From Hypoxylon rubiginosum (Eukaryota > Ascomycota > Sordariomycetes > Xylariales > Hypoxylaceae), in assembly GCA_902806565.1 (NCBI GenBank), contig CADCXA010000056.1, forward strand, positions 1,116,001-1,180,000: a DNA stretch of 64,000 nucleotides, written 5' to 3'. The notes under the pieces were generated by a model. It made no database searches, was not told the origin of the DNA, and saw nothing but the letters and a program-made list of their open reading frames with translations. This document shows, one piece after another, positions 54,916 to 64,000 of the stretch (position 1 is the first letter of the stretch; every line of letters starts with the position of its first letter). The position numbers and the translations under genes are program-made.

Positions 54916-56697
54916 ATGTCGGAATCCCCATCAAGCTTCGTGGAGCGATCCCGGCTTGAGCGTCGAGCCGAGCTGACCCGTCTCGCTCGAGATCATCAGA
55001 CAGACATAGGCATAATCCTCGGGTTGTCTTGGCTATTTAACGGAACTCAGACGCATGTCGACTACATTGGCGGCTTGGATACGAGTAAGATACCAACAAG
55101 GTTAGCCAAACTGGTGAGATCGGTACCATGGGACGTAAGGCGGAGCAACGCAGAATTAGCTACGAAAGAGAAGAGTGTTTTGCCTTCACTCAAGGATGCG
55201 CTCGTAGAGGCGGCGCCGGTGGACATTTACCAAGAGGAGAGTGCAGAGGAGAGAAGAAAAGGGAGACGAAGCAATTACCGCGACTTCGCCGGCATCCTCG
55301 CGCAGATCGACACTACAGTCATCGCCTCCTTCGCGCTCGACATCTTACAAGCTCGCCATGAGAAAGTACACAACTATAGCCTACCACCGCTACCATTTCC
55401 CAGTGTCAGCGGCCCGTCTTTCGGCTCGGCGCACGTCTTCTACTCGATCGAGTTCTACGACGGGACCAAGTGGATCATCAAGATCCCGGCCAACGGCACG
55501 CCCGACATCTGGGACAAGCTCGGCGCCGAGACGATGCGCATCGAGGCCCTTACACTCAACCTGCTCAAGACCGAGACTAGCGTGCCTGTCCCCGAGATCA
55601 TTGACGCCGACTCCTCTCCCCATAACGAGCTCCACGTCCCTTACCTGATCATGGAGCTTGTGGAGGGCCAGACGCTAGACCGCGTGTGGTTTGGAGAGCA
55701 CGGAGAGGACGAGAAGAAGATCAAGGAGAGGAGGACTAAAGTTTTAAACGGTCTGGCGCGGGCCATGCTGCAGCTAGGCAGATACGAATTCGAGCGCGGC
55801 GGGGCGCCCATGTTCGACGGCGAGGGATACCTCGTAGACGTGGGACCCCTTAGGGAGCTCGACGTGCAGGCTATGGTCGACCGCTGGCTCGACAACGAGG
55901 ATTGTGAAAAGGGGCCCCTGTACACCAGCATTGGGCCGTTCAGAGACGCAGCCGAGATGCACACAGGGCTGCTGGATCTTTACCCTTGCGATGTCGAGCC
56001 ATGCGTAGGGGTCGACAGGCTGCTTCGTCTGCTTATAGATCTCATACGCGAGCCATCGGGTCTGGGACGCCGAGGCGGTAAGGACAAGAAGAAAAAGGGG
56101 TTCGTCCTCACACACCCGAACCTTAGCATACGCGACATCATCGTGTCGGAAGACGGTACTCTCAAGGGAATAGTCGGGTGGGATGGCGTACGTGCGGCGC
56201 CCAAGTCAGTCGGCAACGAGGCGCTACCGCGCTGGCTCGTCCGGGACTTCAACCCGTTCGTCTGGCACTGGAGGCCGCCGGCGGAATTCTGGCGGAGGAA
56301 AAACGGTGCCGGCGAAGAGGCGCCCGAGGGGTTTAACAGGTTCGAGGACGCGCCCTGGGTGCTGAGGGAACTCCGAGACGAGTACGCGAATATCATGCGG
56401 GACCTCAAGAGGGAGAAGGGGCTTCACACGGACGCGGAGGAAGAGGTAGACGTGACCAAGCAATCCTTGGTGGCGCTCAGCCTGGACGCGGCGGCTCGGG
56501 ATCCGAGGTGCAAGAGCGCCGTGCTGAGGAGGATCCTGGACAAGTGCTCCCGGGCGTCGGAGGAGTTCGATTTCGGCAGCATCGTGGAAAGCCTCGAGGA
56601 CGGCGGGCAGCTGGATGGGTATAAGCGGAAGTGCCTGGAGAAGAACCTGACGGAGTTGATCGATCGTGGATACGTCAGGGGGGCAGTTGTGTGGTAA
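54916..56697 (+). CDS. APH/phosphotransferase-fold protein, probable pseudokinase
   Basis: Single exon, 593 aa. The central part follows the aminoglycoside-phosphotransferase/choline-kinase fold used by a large fungal family: FYSIEFYDGTKWIIKIPANG (nucleotide-binding strands with Lys), EALTLNLLKTETSVPVPEII, PYLIMELVEGQTLDRVWF, then the catalytic loop and GWDGVRAAPKSVGNEALPRW. The usual catalytic loop is H-x-D-x4-N with a later Asp before Trp. Here the loop reads HPNLSIRDIIV (His400, Asn402, Asp407) and the later motif reads GWD (Gly421). The catalytic Asp, the metal-binding Asn and the second Asp are thus all substituted. The N-terminal 150 residues and C-terminal helical part (ALSLDAAARDPRCKSAVLRR) are family-specific extensions. 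Function is unknown; transfer activity is unlikely if the alignment is right. Confidence 0.75.
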   Translation: MSESPSSFVERSRLERRAELTRLARDHQTDIGIILGLSWLFNGTQTHVDYIGGLDTSKIPTRLAKLVRSVPWDVRRSNAELATKEKSVLPSLKDALVEAAPVDIYQEESAEERRKGRRSNYRDFAGILAQIDTTVIASFALDILQARHEKVHNYSLPPLPFPSVSGPSFGSAHVFYSIEFYDGTKWIIKIPANGTPDIWDKLGAETMRIEALTLNLLKTETSVPVPEIIDADSSPHNELHVPYLIMELVEGQTLDRVWFGEHGEDEKKIKERRTKVLNGLARAMLQLGRYEFERGGAPMFDGEGYLVDVGPLRELDVQAMVDRWLDNEDCEKGPLYTSIGPFRDAAEMHTGLLDLYPCDVEPCVGVDRLLRLLIDLIREPSGLGRRGGKDKKKKGFVLTHPNLSIRDIIVSEDGTLKGIVGWDGVRAAPKSVGNEALPRWLVRDFNPFVWHWRPPAEFWRRKNGAGEEAPEGFNRFEDAPWVLRELRDEYANIMRDLKREKGLHTDAEEEVDVTKQSLVALSLDAAARDPRCKSAVLRRILDKCSRASEEFDFGSIVESLEDGGQLDGYKRKCLEKNLTELIDRGYVRGAVVW

Positions 56698-57169
56698 TAT
56701 CGACCCTAGCGGCATAGAGGCATAGTTGGGCGTATATTTCAGTCGATCTACTAGTTTTTACCTGAGTTTTGGGTCAAGGAAAAGCTTCGAATTAATAGTC
56801 TCCATCTTCTACTAACCGTTCATAAGTAATCTGATCATTTTTGTATGAAAACTTGGTCCTTTCCCCAGCGTTCTGGATCTAGTATCTTCCCAGATACCTA
56901 AACTTGGTATACGACCCTTCGGCGGCGAATCATATGTCATATATATACCTAAGACTTACCCGCCTAGAGGGGCTGGAGGGTAGTATGCGGCTCCGGCTTC
57001 GGTTCTAGTGCGCGGGCCGGACCCGTTTAGCTCTGGTATAGAATTTTAAAGCCCACAAATGACGGGTTGAAGGGAAAAAATATATATACTGTTTTACGAA
57101 AGAAACTGATACACTCCGTAGATGCATATCTCGGCGCCAGTCGAGGTGCGGTATTGGAATCACGTACAC
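56698..57169. other. Intergenic region
   Basis: 3' UTR of the preceding gene and 5' flank of tRNA-Leu. Nothing else recognised. Confidence 0.45.
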
Positions 57170-57267
57170 GGCAAGATGGCCGAGTTGGTTATGGCGTGAG
57201 GTTAAGGTCACCTTAGCATCGATTCCTCATGGAGCAATCCGCGTGGGTTCAAATCCCACTCTTGTCA
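57170..57267 (+). tRNA. tRNA-Leu (AAG), intron-containing, copy 1
   Basis: A 98-nt gene: acceptor stem GGCAAGA/TCTTGTC, D arm with GCCGAGTTGG, anticodon stem TGAGG/CCTCA with loop TTAAGG giving AAG, long variable arm TGGAGCAATCCGC and T arm GTGGG-TTCAAAT-CCCAC. A 16-nt intron (57208-57223) follows position 37. Candidate T5 and T6 Pol III terminators start 31 and 40 nt downstream. It is convergent with copy 2. Confidence 0.95.
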
Positions 57268-57752
57268 CAAATAGTACAGTATGTCCTTGACATTCTCATT
57301 TTTGGTCTTTTTTCCTTTAGTAACATCTGAGTCTGAGTGAGTTTAGTGTTGGTCCCCGAGGCCTTGCTGGCTGTTGGAACTTGATACCGACAGACCGAGC
57401 GGTAACGAATCGTCATGTGGCTTGTAACTTGCTTCACTTGTGTAACGATGGCCCGGTAAGTTTTGCGTGTCGCAAGAGAATTACCCGAGGCTTGGTTCTT
57501 TCATGTCGATCAAAGAGGTCATAACCGAAACCGAGGGTAGATGTATGTATTAAACTGCGCAAGTTTGGCCACCCAGCCACCATGGTGTTATGCTGGTCAA
57601 ACTATATGGCCACCGTTGATCGTACAAGTGATAAAAGTATAAAAGATTAACATAAAAATGTAGAATTGCCTGTTGTTAAAGAGGAAGAAAAAAGGTTATT
57701 CTTGGGCTAAGGACTCTAATAAAAGAAACCAAAGGAAAAAAAGAAGAAATCT
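57268..57752. other. Spacer between convergent tRNA-Leu genes
   Basis: 485 bp without a gene. Its ends carry the Pol III terminators of both tRNA genes (T runs at 57299-57313; A7 at 57736-57742, read as T7 for the minus-strand copy). Confidence 0.6.
57736..57742 (-). terminator. Pol III terminator of tRNA-Leu copy 2
   Basis: Seven A on the plus strand (T7 on the transcribed sense) lie 11 nt beyond the 3' end of the minus-strand tRNA-Leu gene. Confidence 0.8.
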
Positions 57753-57851
57753 TGATGAGAGTGGGACTTGAACCCACGCGGATTGCTCCATGAGGAATTA
57801 GATGCTAAGGTGACCTTAACCTCACGCCATAACCAACTCGGCCATCTCACC
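57753..57851 (-). tRNA. tRNA-Leu (AAG), intron-containing, copy 2
   Basis: A 99-nt gene nearly identical to copy 1 from D arm to T arm, with acceptor stem GGTGAGA/TCTCATC. The changed acceptor bases are compensatory, so the stem is intact. The intron (57797-57813) is 17 nt, one base longer than in copy 1. The anticodon is again AAG. Confidence 0.95.
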
Positions 57852-58378
57852 GGTAATCACTTAGTGTGACTTCTCGGTCTTTTATTGTGGTATAAGATGT
57901 AGATTGTGTGTCTTTGCCTCCTATTGGTCCCTTCGTCTCGTCTCCGTTCAACCCTTTGGGATCTTTTGGGGTAGACGTGCATGTATTTTATCAAGTGGGA
58001 CTTCCGTTTCTTTTCTTACGATATCGATATGGTACGGAATATACATAGCCCTAAGCTTCGACACGCTTACAGCATCCGGCTCAAGTTTCTCCCCCCGCCA
58101 ATTGGCATATCTGCCCCTCCATTGGCAGCTATTGGTAGCTATTGGCCGTATGTAACCGGATCCTTTATTCCAGTCCACCGTACCGAGGGAATAGAGTGAG
58201 GGTTCAATTGTCAGCCTCCGAACTTTAGAAGCTTACCTTGGTAACTTTCTTTACTTTTATTTTTATTTTCCTATTTATATTTTATTTTATATTTAACATT
58301 TCCGGCCAAAAGTTCCTTTCCGTACCATTTTCCATTCGTATGAGTTTGCCATACGGAGAGAGTACGTGCTAGGACAAG
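57852..58378. other. Intergenic region, 2-methylcitrate dehydratase promoter
   Basis: 5' flank of tRNA-Leu copy 2 and promoter/leader of the 2-methylcitrate dehydratase gene, including a T-rich tract near 58245-58300. No other gene. Confidence 0.5.
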
Positions 58379-60221
58379 ATGTCTTCTGTCAATCGCAGCC
58401 TGCAAACAGCTTCCCGATCACTCCGCTTCCAACCAAGAGCAACCCTACAGAGGATAGCTCCCCTAAGCGTTTCCTCACGGGCAGCGACAGCGAAATTCGG
58501 AGCTACAGCACAACCAACACACCCCGCCTACGTCTTGCGCTCTTCGTCCTCCTTCTCTACCACTACCGCACGACAGTCTGCTCCCGCGATGCCTCAAGAA
58601 GCAAGAGAGTATGATCCCGAGGTCAAGGACATCGCCAGTTACGTCACCAAGCCAATTGAGTCCGAATTAGCCGTAGGCCTTCCCACCTAGCTACCCCTCT
58701 CGTCTATCTTTGATCTTGCGGTGGTGGGAGAACTTTACAAGGTGCCGGGCTAACTGGGTTGTAACCTGCCATAGTTTGACACTGCACGATGGGTTTTCCT
58801 CGATACCCTAGGATGTGGACTTGAAGGTCTGCGGTTTAAAGAATGCACCAAGCTCCTTGGCCCGATTGTTCCGGGCACCGTCGTCCCCAACGGCACCAAG
58901 GTTCCTGGCACCGACTTCGTCCTCGACCCCGTCAATGGCGCCTTTAACATTGGCGCCATGATCCGATGGCTTGACTACAACGACTGCTGGTTAGCCGCTG
59001 AATGGGGTCACCCGTCTGACAACATGGGTGCTATTCTCGCCGTTGCCGACTGGGTTAATCGCACTAACAAGGCGGGCGGTAACCTTGCTGGAGGCAAGAT
59101 CTTCACCGTCAAAGATGTCCTTGAGGGCATGATCAAGGCGCACGAAATCCAGGGCTGCCTGGCACTTCTTAACTCGTATAACAAGGTTGGACTTGACCAC
59201 GTCGTACTGGTTAAGGTTGCCAGCACTGCAGTCGTGTCTCAAATGCTTGGGTTGAGCGAGAAGCAGATTGCCGATGCCGTCACGCAGGCTTGGGTCGATG
59301 GCCAAAGCTTGCGAACTTATCGACACTCACCGAATACCATGTCCCGGAAGTCGTGGGCTGCTGGCGACGCTTGCCAAAGAGCCGTCGGCCTTGCATTGAA
59401 GGTTATGAAGGGCGAACCCGGTATCCCTACCGTCCTATCCGCGCCCGTATGGGGATTCTACGACGTCTTGTTCAAGGGTAACAAATTCGAGTTCCAACGC
59501 CCCTATGGTAGTTATGTGATGGAGAACGTCCTGTTCAAGGTCTCATATCCAGGTTCGTGCCCCATATGCGATTTGAAACCCAACATCCTACTAACTTCTT
59601 TTCCAAGCCGAGTTCCACTCCCAGACGGCCGTCGAGGCTTCGCAGAAGATTCACAACAAACTTAAGGAGATGGGCAAGTCGGCGGCCGATATCAAGGGCA
59701 TCACGTGCAGGACGCACGAGGCATGCATTCGTATCATTGACAAGCAGTTTAAGCCGATGGACAACTTTGCCGACCGTGACCATTGTATTCAATACATGTG
59801 CTCGGTGATGCTCGTGTTCGGGCGGCTGGAAGCAACCGACTATACCGACGGCAGCGAGGCGGCGACGTCACCATTGGTCGAATCTCTCCGCCAGAAGATC
59901 AAGTGTGTCGAGGACCCGCAGTTCACCCAGGACTATCACAACCCGGAGCTGCGCACCATCTCTAACGCGCTGACGGTTGAGCTAAACGACGGCACTGTTC
60001 TGGACGAGGTGGTTGTTGAGGCTCCCCTGGGACACCGCCTAAGGAGAGAGGAGGCCAAGCCGCACATTCTGGCCAAGTACAAGCGACACCTGGGGCCACA
60101 CTTTTCCGAGTCACAGGTCAAGGAATTAATCGAGCTAGGAATGGACGGTAAGAAACTAGAGACGACGGATGTGGATGAGTACGTTGATAAATATGTTGTG
60201 AAGAATAGCCCTTTTGTTTAA
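58379..60221 (+). CDS. 2-methylcitrate dehydratase, mitochondrial (MmgE/PrpD family)
   Basis: Three exons, 58379-58672, 58775-59552 and 59608-60221, encode 561 aa, the usual length. Residues 1 to about 70 are Ser/Arg/Ala-rich without acidic residues, a mitochondrial presequence; the mature part begins near [19 protein letters not shown]. PrpD motifs follow: [20 protein letters not shown], the core [20 protein letters not shown] with [12 protein letters not shown], and [20 protein letters not shown]; the C-terminal part includes [20 protein letters not shown]. The enzyme dehydrates 2-methylcitrate in the methylcitrate cycle that disposes of propionyl-CoA from odd-chain lipids and some amino acids. 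Introns use GTAGGC and GTTCGT donors, both slightly off consensus but required for the frame. Confidence 0.95.
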
Positions 60222-60854
60222 GCCGGCGATTGATTTAAATGGGGCTTAGGATGCCAACATATTGATATTTGCGTAGATGCCTATCTAAGAATATTTATAT
60301 AAAATTGGAAGCTATTATAATTTATTATCGTCAAGCTGTTTCGAATTTATTTTAACAGTATATAATTGTATGCCAAATACTTACATATCTAGGGGGTATC
60401 CAATGGGTTGAGTCGGATTCCGATATATACGAACCTCACGTGTCATGCGCTATGCACTGCCACTGTTCGTACGCGGGGGGGCCGTCTCAGGGCTATTATA
60501 GTTGCCCCCCATCCCTTAGGGACCCTTAGGGGAAACAGCCCACCTTAAAATAGACCGACATCCGTCATTTCAGCCACCATCTATCTAACCTGCCAACGTA
60601 CCTTGACTCTGAGTTCCATATCCTACATATTTACCTACTCTCCATATCTATATCATTGTCTCCTTAATCCTTAGTGGTTCGCTCTGACTCTACGGACTTT
60701 TATTTGCGAGACTACGTCAACAAGCTCCTTTACTACCGACCGTCCGACCCGATCCAATAAAGGGGAATTGGTCGTCGTTGCCTTCCCGACGAGTTTCTTT
60801 CCGCATTTCACTCTACAATCCCGTCGACAAGATATATACACCACTCTCGCCAAG
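60222..60854. other. Intergenic region
   Basis: 3' UTR of the 2-methylcitrate dehydratase gene and promoter of the SH3 gene. A GGGGGGGCC tract lies near 60475. No gene supported. Confidence 0.5.
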
Positions 60855-61739
60855 ATGGTGACTCTCGACCGTCAGGAAATCATCGCGGCCAACAAATCGC
60901 TTCGGCTCGTTAAAAATGTATTTCCACACCCTGCCTAGGTAGTTTTTTTTCGTAGTATGAGATCCATCGTCGCTAACCAAGACTCGTAGGAACTCGAGCA
61001 TCTTCTCGAGAAAGGCGTACTGACCGACGATGTGTTCGATTCGATTCACCGAATGCTTCCCGCAGAGACTTCCCTCTCCGGTGCACCCACACCTGCAGCG
61101 CGGGCTTCCTCCATCGTCTCTCCACCGCCTGCGCCCGCACCGCAATCGCCTCCTGTCAACTCGATGGCGAACCTAGCAATCCATCAGAACCCGGTGTCTC
61201 ATCCCGCACCTCCTGCTTATAGCTCAACCGGGCCGCCTTCCCTCCCTGCACGCACAGGGCCTCCGGCTCCGCCCCCATCGAAGCCGGTTATCGCTCAAGC
61301 CAAAGCGCTCTATAAGTACCATGCAGCTGATGACCGAGACTTATCGTTCGAGCGCGACGACAAGATCGCCGTGTATGAGTACATGAACGACGACTGGTGG
61401 ATGGGACGCAACAACCGGACGAACGCGGAGGGCATATTCCCCAAGAACTACGTCGAGATAGACAACAACGAGAAGGCCGGCTTCTACGCCCCGCCACAAC
61501 CAGTGTACGCTACGCCTACTCCAGCAGGGAATGGAGGATACCCGCCTCCGCCGCAAGCCCAGAACCCGTACAACGCACACGTACCTCCTATGGCCGTGGC
61601 GCAGGGAGGTAGCGGTTCTAACGGGACCCCGAGCAAGTTCGAAGAGGGCGGCAAGAAGTTTGGCAAGAAGTTGGGTAACGCTGCTATATTTGGTGCGGGT
61701 GCTACTCTCGGTGGAAAGATCGTGAACGGTATCTTCTAA
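60855..61739 (+). CDS. SH3-domain protein related to yeast Lsb1/Pin3 (Las17-binding)
   Basis: Two exons, 60855-60917 and 60990-61739, encode 270 aa. A short helical N-terminus (MVTLDRQEIIAANKSLRLVK, ELEHLLEKGVLTDDVFDSIH) precedes an Ala/Pro/Ser-rich linker. The SH3 domain occupies about residues 125-178 (ALYKYHAADDRDLSFERDD, DDWWMGRNN, GIFPKNYVEI) with the conserved ALYxY, WW and PxNYV elements. A Pro/Tyr/Gln/Gly-rich tail ends with the family C-terminus GKKFGKKLGNAAIFGAGATL. Yeast relatives bind the WASP homologue Las17 and regulate endocytic actin; the tail is prion-like in Pin3. The intron contains GCTAAC and CCTAGGTA. Confidence 0.88.
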
Positions 61740-62340
61740 GTTGAGTCTATGATGACTTTTGCTCTCTGGGGTCTGACTATATGAGCTGTATTCTTACTTA
61801 CTAGTCGTCGATACATTGAGTATTCCTTATGGGGAATATGTCTGCTTCTTAGCAGCAGACACCTGGGATAATAACAAGAGGGTTGCATCAGTTTTTGGAC
61901 AATGGCTCGGGATGCTTCGATTTATATTAATTACTACTTATTACGACTCGCTCGCTTTTTATCCACTCTCTGTCTCTTCAACGTGCATACGTCTTGGTAT
62001 TATTTTTGTTTGGCAAATCTCTGACCATATATCCTGGAAAATGGACCAGGTTGAAAAGTTGTTCACAAAAGCAGACCTCGAAATGTCTAGAATACCACAT
62101 GTACATAGATATGTTACGTAGTTGGCGTCTTCATTATCAGTTATGTAGATAAATATGTGTACCCAGGGGAATTTTATACTACAATATGTCCCTTTTTATG
62201 GAGCAATGCCTGTCTCGCAAAGTACATAATACAACCAGCAACCTTCAACCATCACGTCGACAGAGCCAGTACGTCCTTCACCGTACAAGCCATACCCGAC
62301 TCGGTATGCTAATAGAAGTATCACCCTACATTCAGTACTA
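61740..62340. other. Intergenic region
   Basis: 3' UTR of the SH3 gene and sequence upstream of the F-box gene. A possible first exon of the F-box gene could lie here (a GTACGT donor at 62269 and a CTAG acceptor at 62337-62340), but the frame does not join simply. Confidence 0.4.
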
Positions 62341-64000
62341 GGAGTGGGTTGATCGCTGGAATCACGTCGTCTACGATGCCTGCTGGGAGCTCCTTAGGGA
62401 TCGCATCGACCCAGAACACAAGCTTCCCGTATACACCCTAGCCGTCCATCTGTTCACGCTTCGCTCGTTTAAATGTGCATCTCGGCGATCATAACGAGCC
62501 GGGCCCTTTTCACCGTCTCCCAACCGAGATCATCATGATTGTTCTCGCGTATCTACCAAGTAGCGATGTCTGCCACTTACGACTGGCTTCAAGTTATATA
62601 TCATACCTCTCCTCCTCGCCTAAATTGCTCGGCCAGCAGTTCTGGTCCAGTCGGTTTCACCCGGGTTTCGAAATGGACTCTGTCTTTGCTGGTTCCTCTA
62701 ACTCGAGACCTACAGAGCCGGCCGATTGGCGTACTCCTTATTTCGAAGCCGTACGTAGACCGCTGCCCTATGCCACCATGTCACTTCTCCTTCATGCTAT
62801 TACGCATTCCTCGTTGACACTCCTTCTCCCTAAATATGCGCCGAGAAGATCCTTAATGTAGAAATCCGATGGTTAAAGAGGAAGCTGACGCAAAATATAC
62901 GTACGCAGAAAGCGGCCCTGAAATCAGGCTTAGACTATGGCCTTAGAAACCGACGCCGCGTATGGAAAATACTTGACCATATTTCCGAGTCTATATCCAT
63001 ACGCCTAGATAACGAACAATGGATACCACGTAACCCCGTATACTATGGTGATATACCCTCGCCTAAAATTGCCGTGTTTGTGGACGTCTCGTTTGGTTCC
63101 CTTGGGACACTGGTGTCTTCTAGCTGCCGCCTCTTCGCGTGGCAGACTATCTTTTGGCCACAGTTCCTAGACGTCAGTTCGAGACCACTACGAATTTCAT
63201 ACGTCTACTCGAACGGCCAGACATATATTAGTGGTTTCCGCTTTCCCTCCCTTGATGGTCGAGATAGCCCTAAGTCACTTCGGGCTGGATTTATTCACCG
63301 ACATAAAGAACAGGAAAGTTTTATACGGCCTTATAGCTAGCTCTATGGAGCAGCTTGATGTCGCCGTGGTCATGAAGGGGGTGGTCGGTTTACGCTTCAA
63401 TTTACGGGGCTTACGAGGTCATGCCGAAAATTACCACTTCATGGATAAGGGATGTGGAATTCCTACAATCCATTCGATTACGGTATGACCCCAACGATTC
63501 TCTCTCCCGATCCTTTCATTATTCTTCACTCATAACCTCAACTTAAATCTAGATCACCACAAATTTTGGTAGGGAGACACGATTTCTCCTTCATTACAAT
63601 GATTCGATGGGAGAGAACGAGGATGATGGGGTAGTCCAAAGCTACCAGGCTGAACCGGGGTCTCAACTTACGGGATTTTATGCAAAAATCATGGTCAGAC
63701 GAGTCACTACAATATCATGAATTCTTCGCCTGACTAACAAAGCATATGCAGCCATCCTTTGGATACTTTCAGTATTTTTCTGCGCGTAGTCAGGTCGTAG
63801 GCAACCTTCAACAGTATCCTCTATCCGAATCCCCGAGCGTGCCGCACGATATTCCTATAACACCGAGTATCTTAACTTCAGCTCAAGAAATACTATCGTA
63901 TCGTCAAGGATTTGCTTTTACAGCCGCAAACCTCTCCAACCTTAAGAGAGTCCGTGTTTCGGTAGGTGACGAAGAATTTGCTACTCTTTCAAGGCATATA
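62341..64000 (+). pseudogene. F-box family gene, apparently broken, running off the right edge
   Basis: Fragments of one F-box-like protein appear in order but in different frames. First WNHVVYDACWELLRDRIDPE, ending KCASRRS at a TAA near 62491. Then, in another frame, the F-box FHRLPTEIIMIVLAYLPSSD with VCHLRLASS and QQFWSSRFHPGFEMD. After a possible intron (GTACGT at 62751) come RNRRRVWKILDHISESISIR and SLGTLVSSSCRLFAWQTIFW, which break near 63315-63325 by about one base into VLYGLIASSMEQLDVAVVMK. Downstream, after plausible GTATGA...TCTAG and ...ATGCAG introns, frames such as PSFGYFQYFSARSQVVGNLQ stay open to the window end. Some breaks may be introns, but the first and the 63.3-kb shift have no good splice sites. 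F-box proteins are SCF ubiquitin-ligase adaptors. Confidence 0.6.

Noticed and set aside
40200..61739. A secondary-metabolite gene cluster
   Set aside because: No PKS, NRPS, terpene synthase, P450 or transporter gene is present; the neighbours have unrelated core functions.

Overview
The window is nuclear DNA of a filamentous ascomycete (Pezizomycotina, most likely Sordariomycetes; Xylariales is only a guess). The reasons are monocistronic genes on both strands, short introns (about 50-130 nt, some longer) with GTA(A/C/T)GT or GTGAGT donors, CTAAC/CTGAC branch sites and YAG acceptors, intron-containing tRNA genes, and fungus-specific families: cry-DASH with an RGG tail, eqolisin, DUF7708-NACHT protein, Yif1 and an Lsb-like SH3 protein. 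No bacterial operon, CRISPR array or prophage is present.

Layout. 0-2 kb: cry-DASH photolyase (minus strand, running off the left edge), followed by a 6.7 kb gene-poor stretch. 8.7-13.5 kb: a C2H2 zinc-finger protein with an N-terminal membrane anchor, then a secreted alpha/beta-hydrolase-like protein. 14-25 kb: mostly minus-strand housekeeping genes, namely EAF elongation factor, tRNA-His (plus strand), ATP synthase subunit d, NAC-alpha, ribosomal protein eL14 and an RBR E3 ubiquitin ligase. After 4.8 kb without genes, 29.5-36.1 kb holds an eqolisin-like protein that appears to lack its catalytic Glu, the SRP receptor alpha subunit, Yif1 and an Mpv17/PXMP2-type membrane protein. 36.7-48.7 kb is accessory: two orphan genes, a 36-bp-arm inverted repeat, and one large DUF7708-NACHT (NLR-like) gene between degenerate direct repeats, then 5 kb of gene desert. 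48.7-61.7 kb is again core: casein kinase I, an inositol-polyphosphate 5-phosphatase-like protein with a C-terminal anchor, an APH-fold protein with altered catalytic residues, a convergent pair of tRNA-Leu(AAG) genes, 2-methylcitrate dehydratase and an SH3 protein. The right edge holds a broken F-box gene.

The genes do not form one pathway. Several are core functions (translation, protein targeting, respiration, secretory trafficking, clock/growth kinase). The parts that look unusual are the two probable pseudoenzymes (eqolisin and APH), the membrane-tethered zinc-finger protein, the NACHT locus with its flanking repeats, the inverted repeat at 37.8 kb, and splicing arrangements in which retention of an intron would give a defined alternative protein. 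All exon boundaries were inferred by eye from splice consensus and reading frame. No alignment or database search was run.
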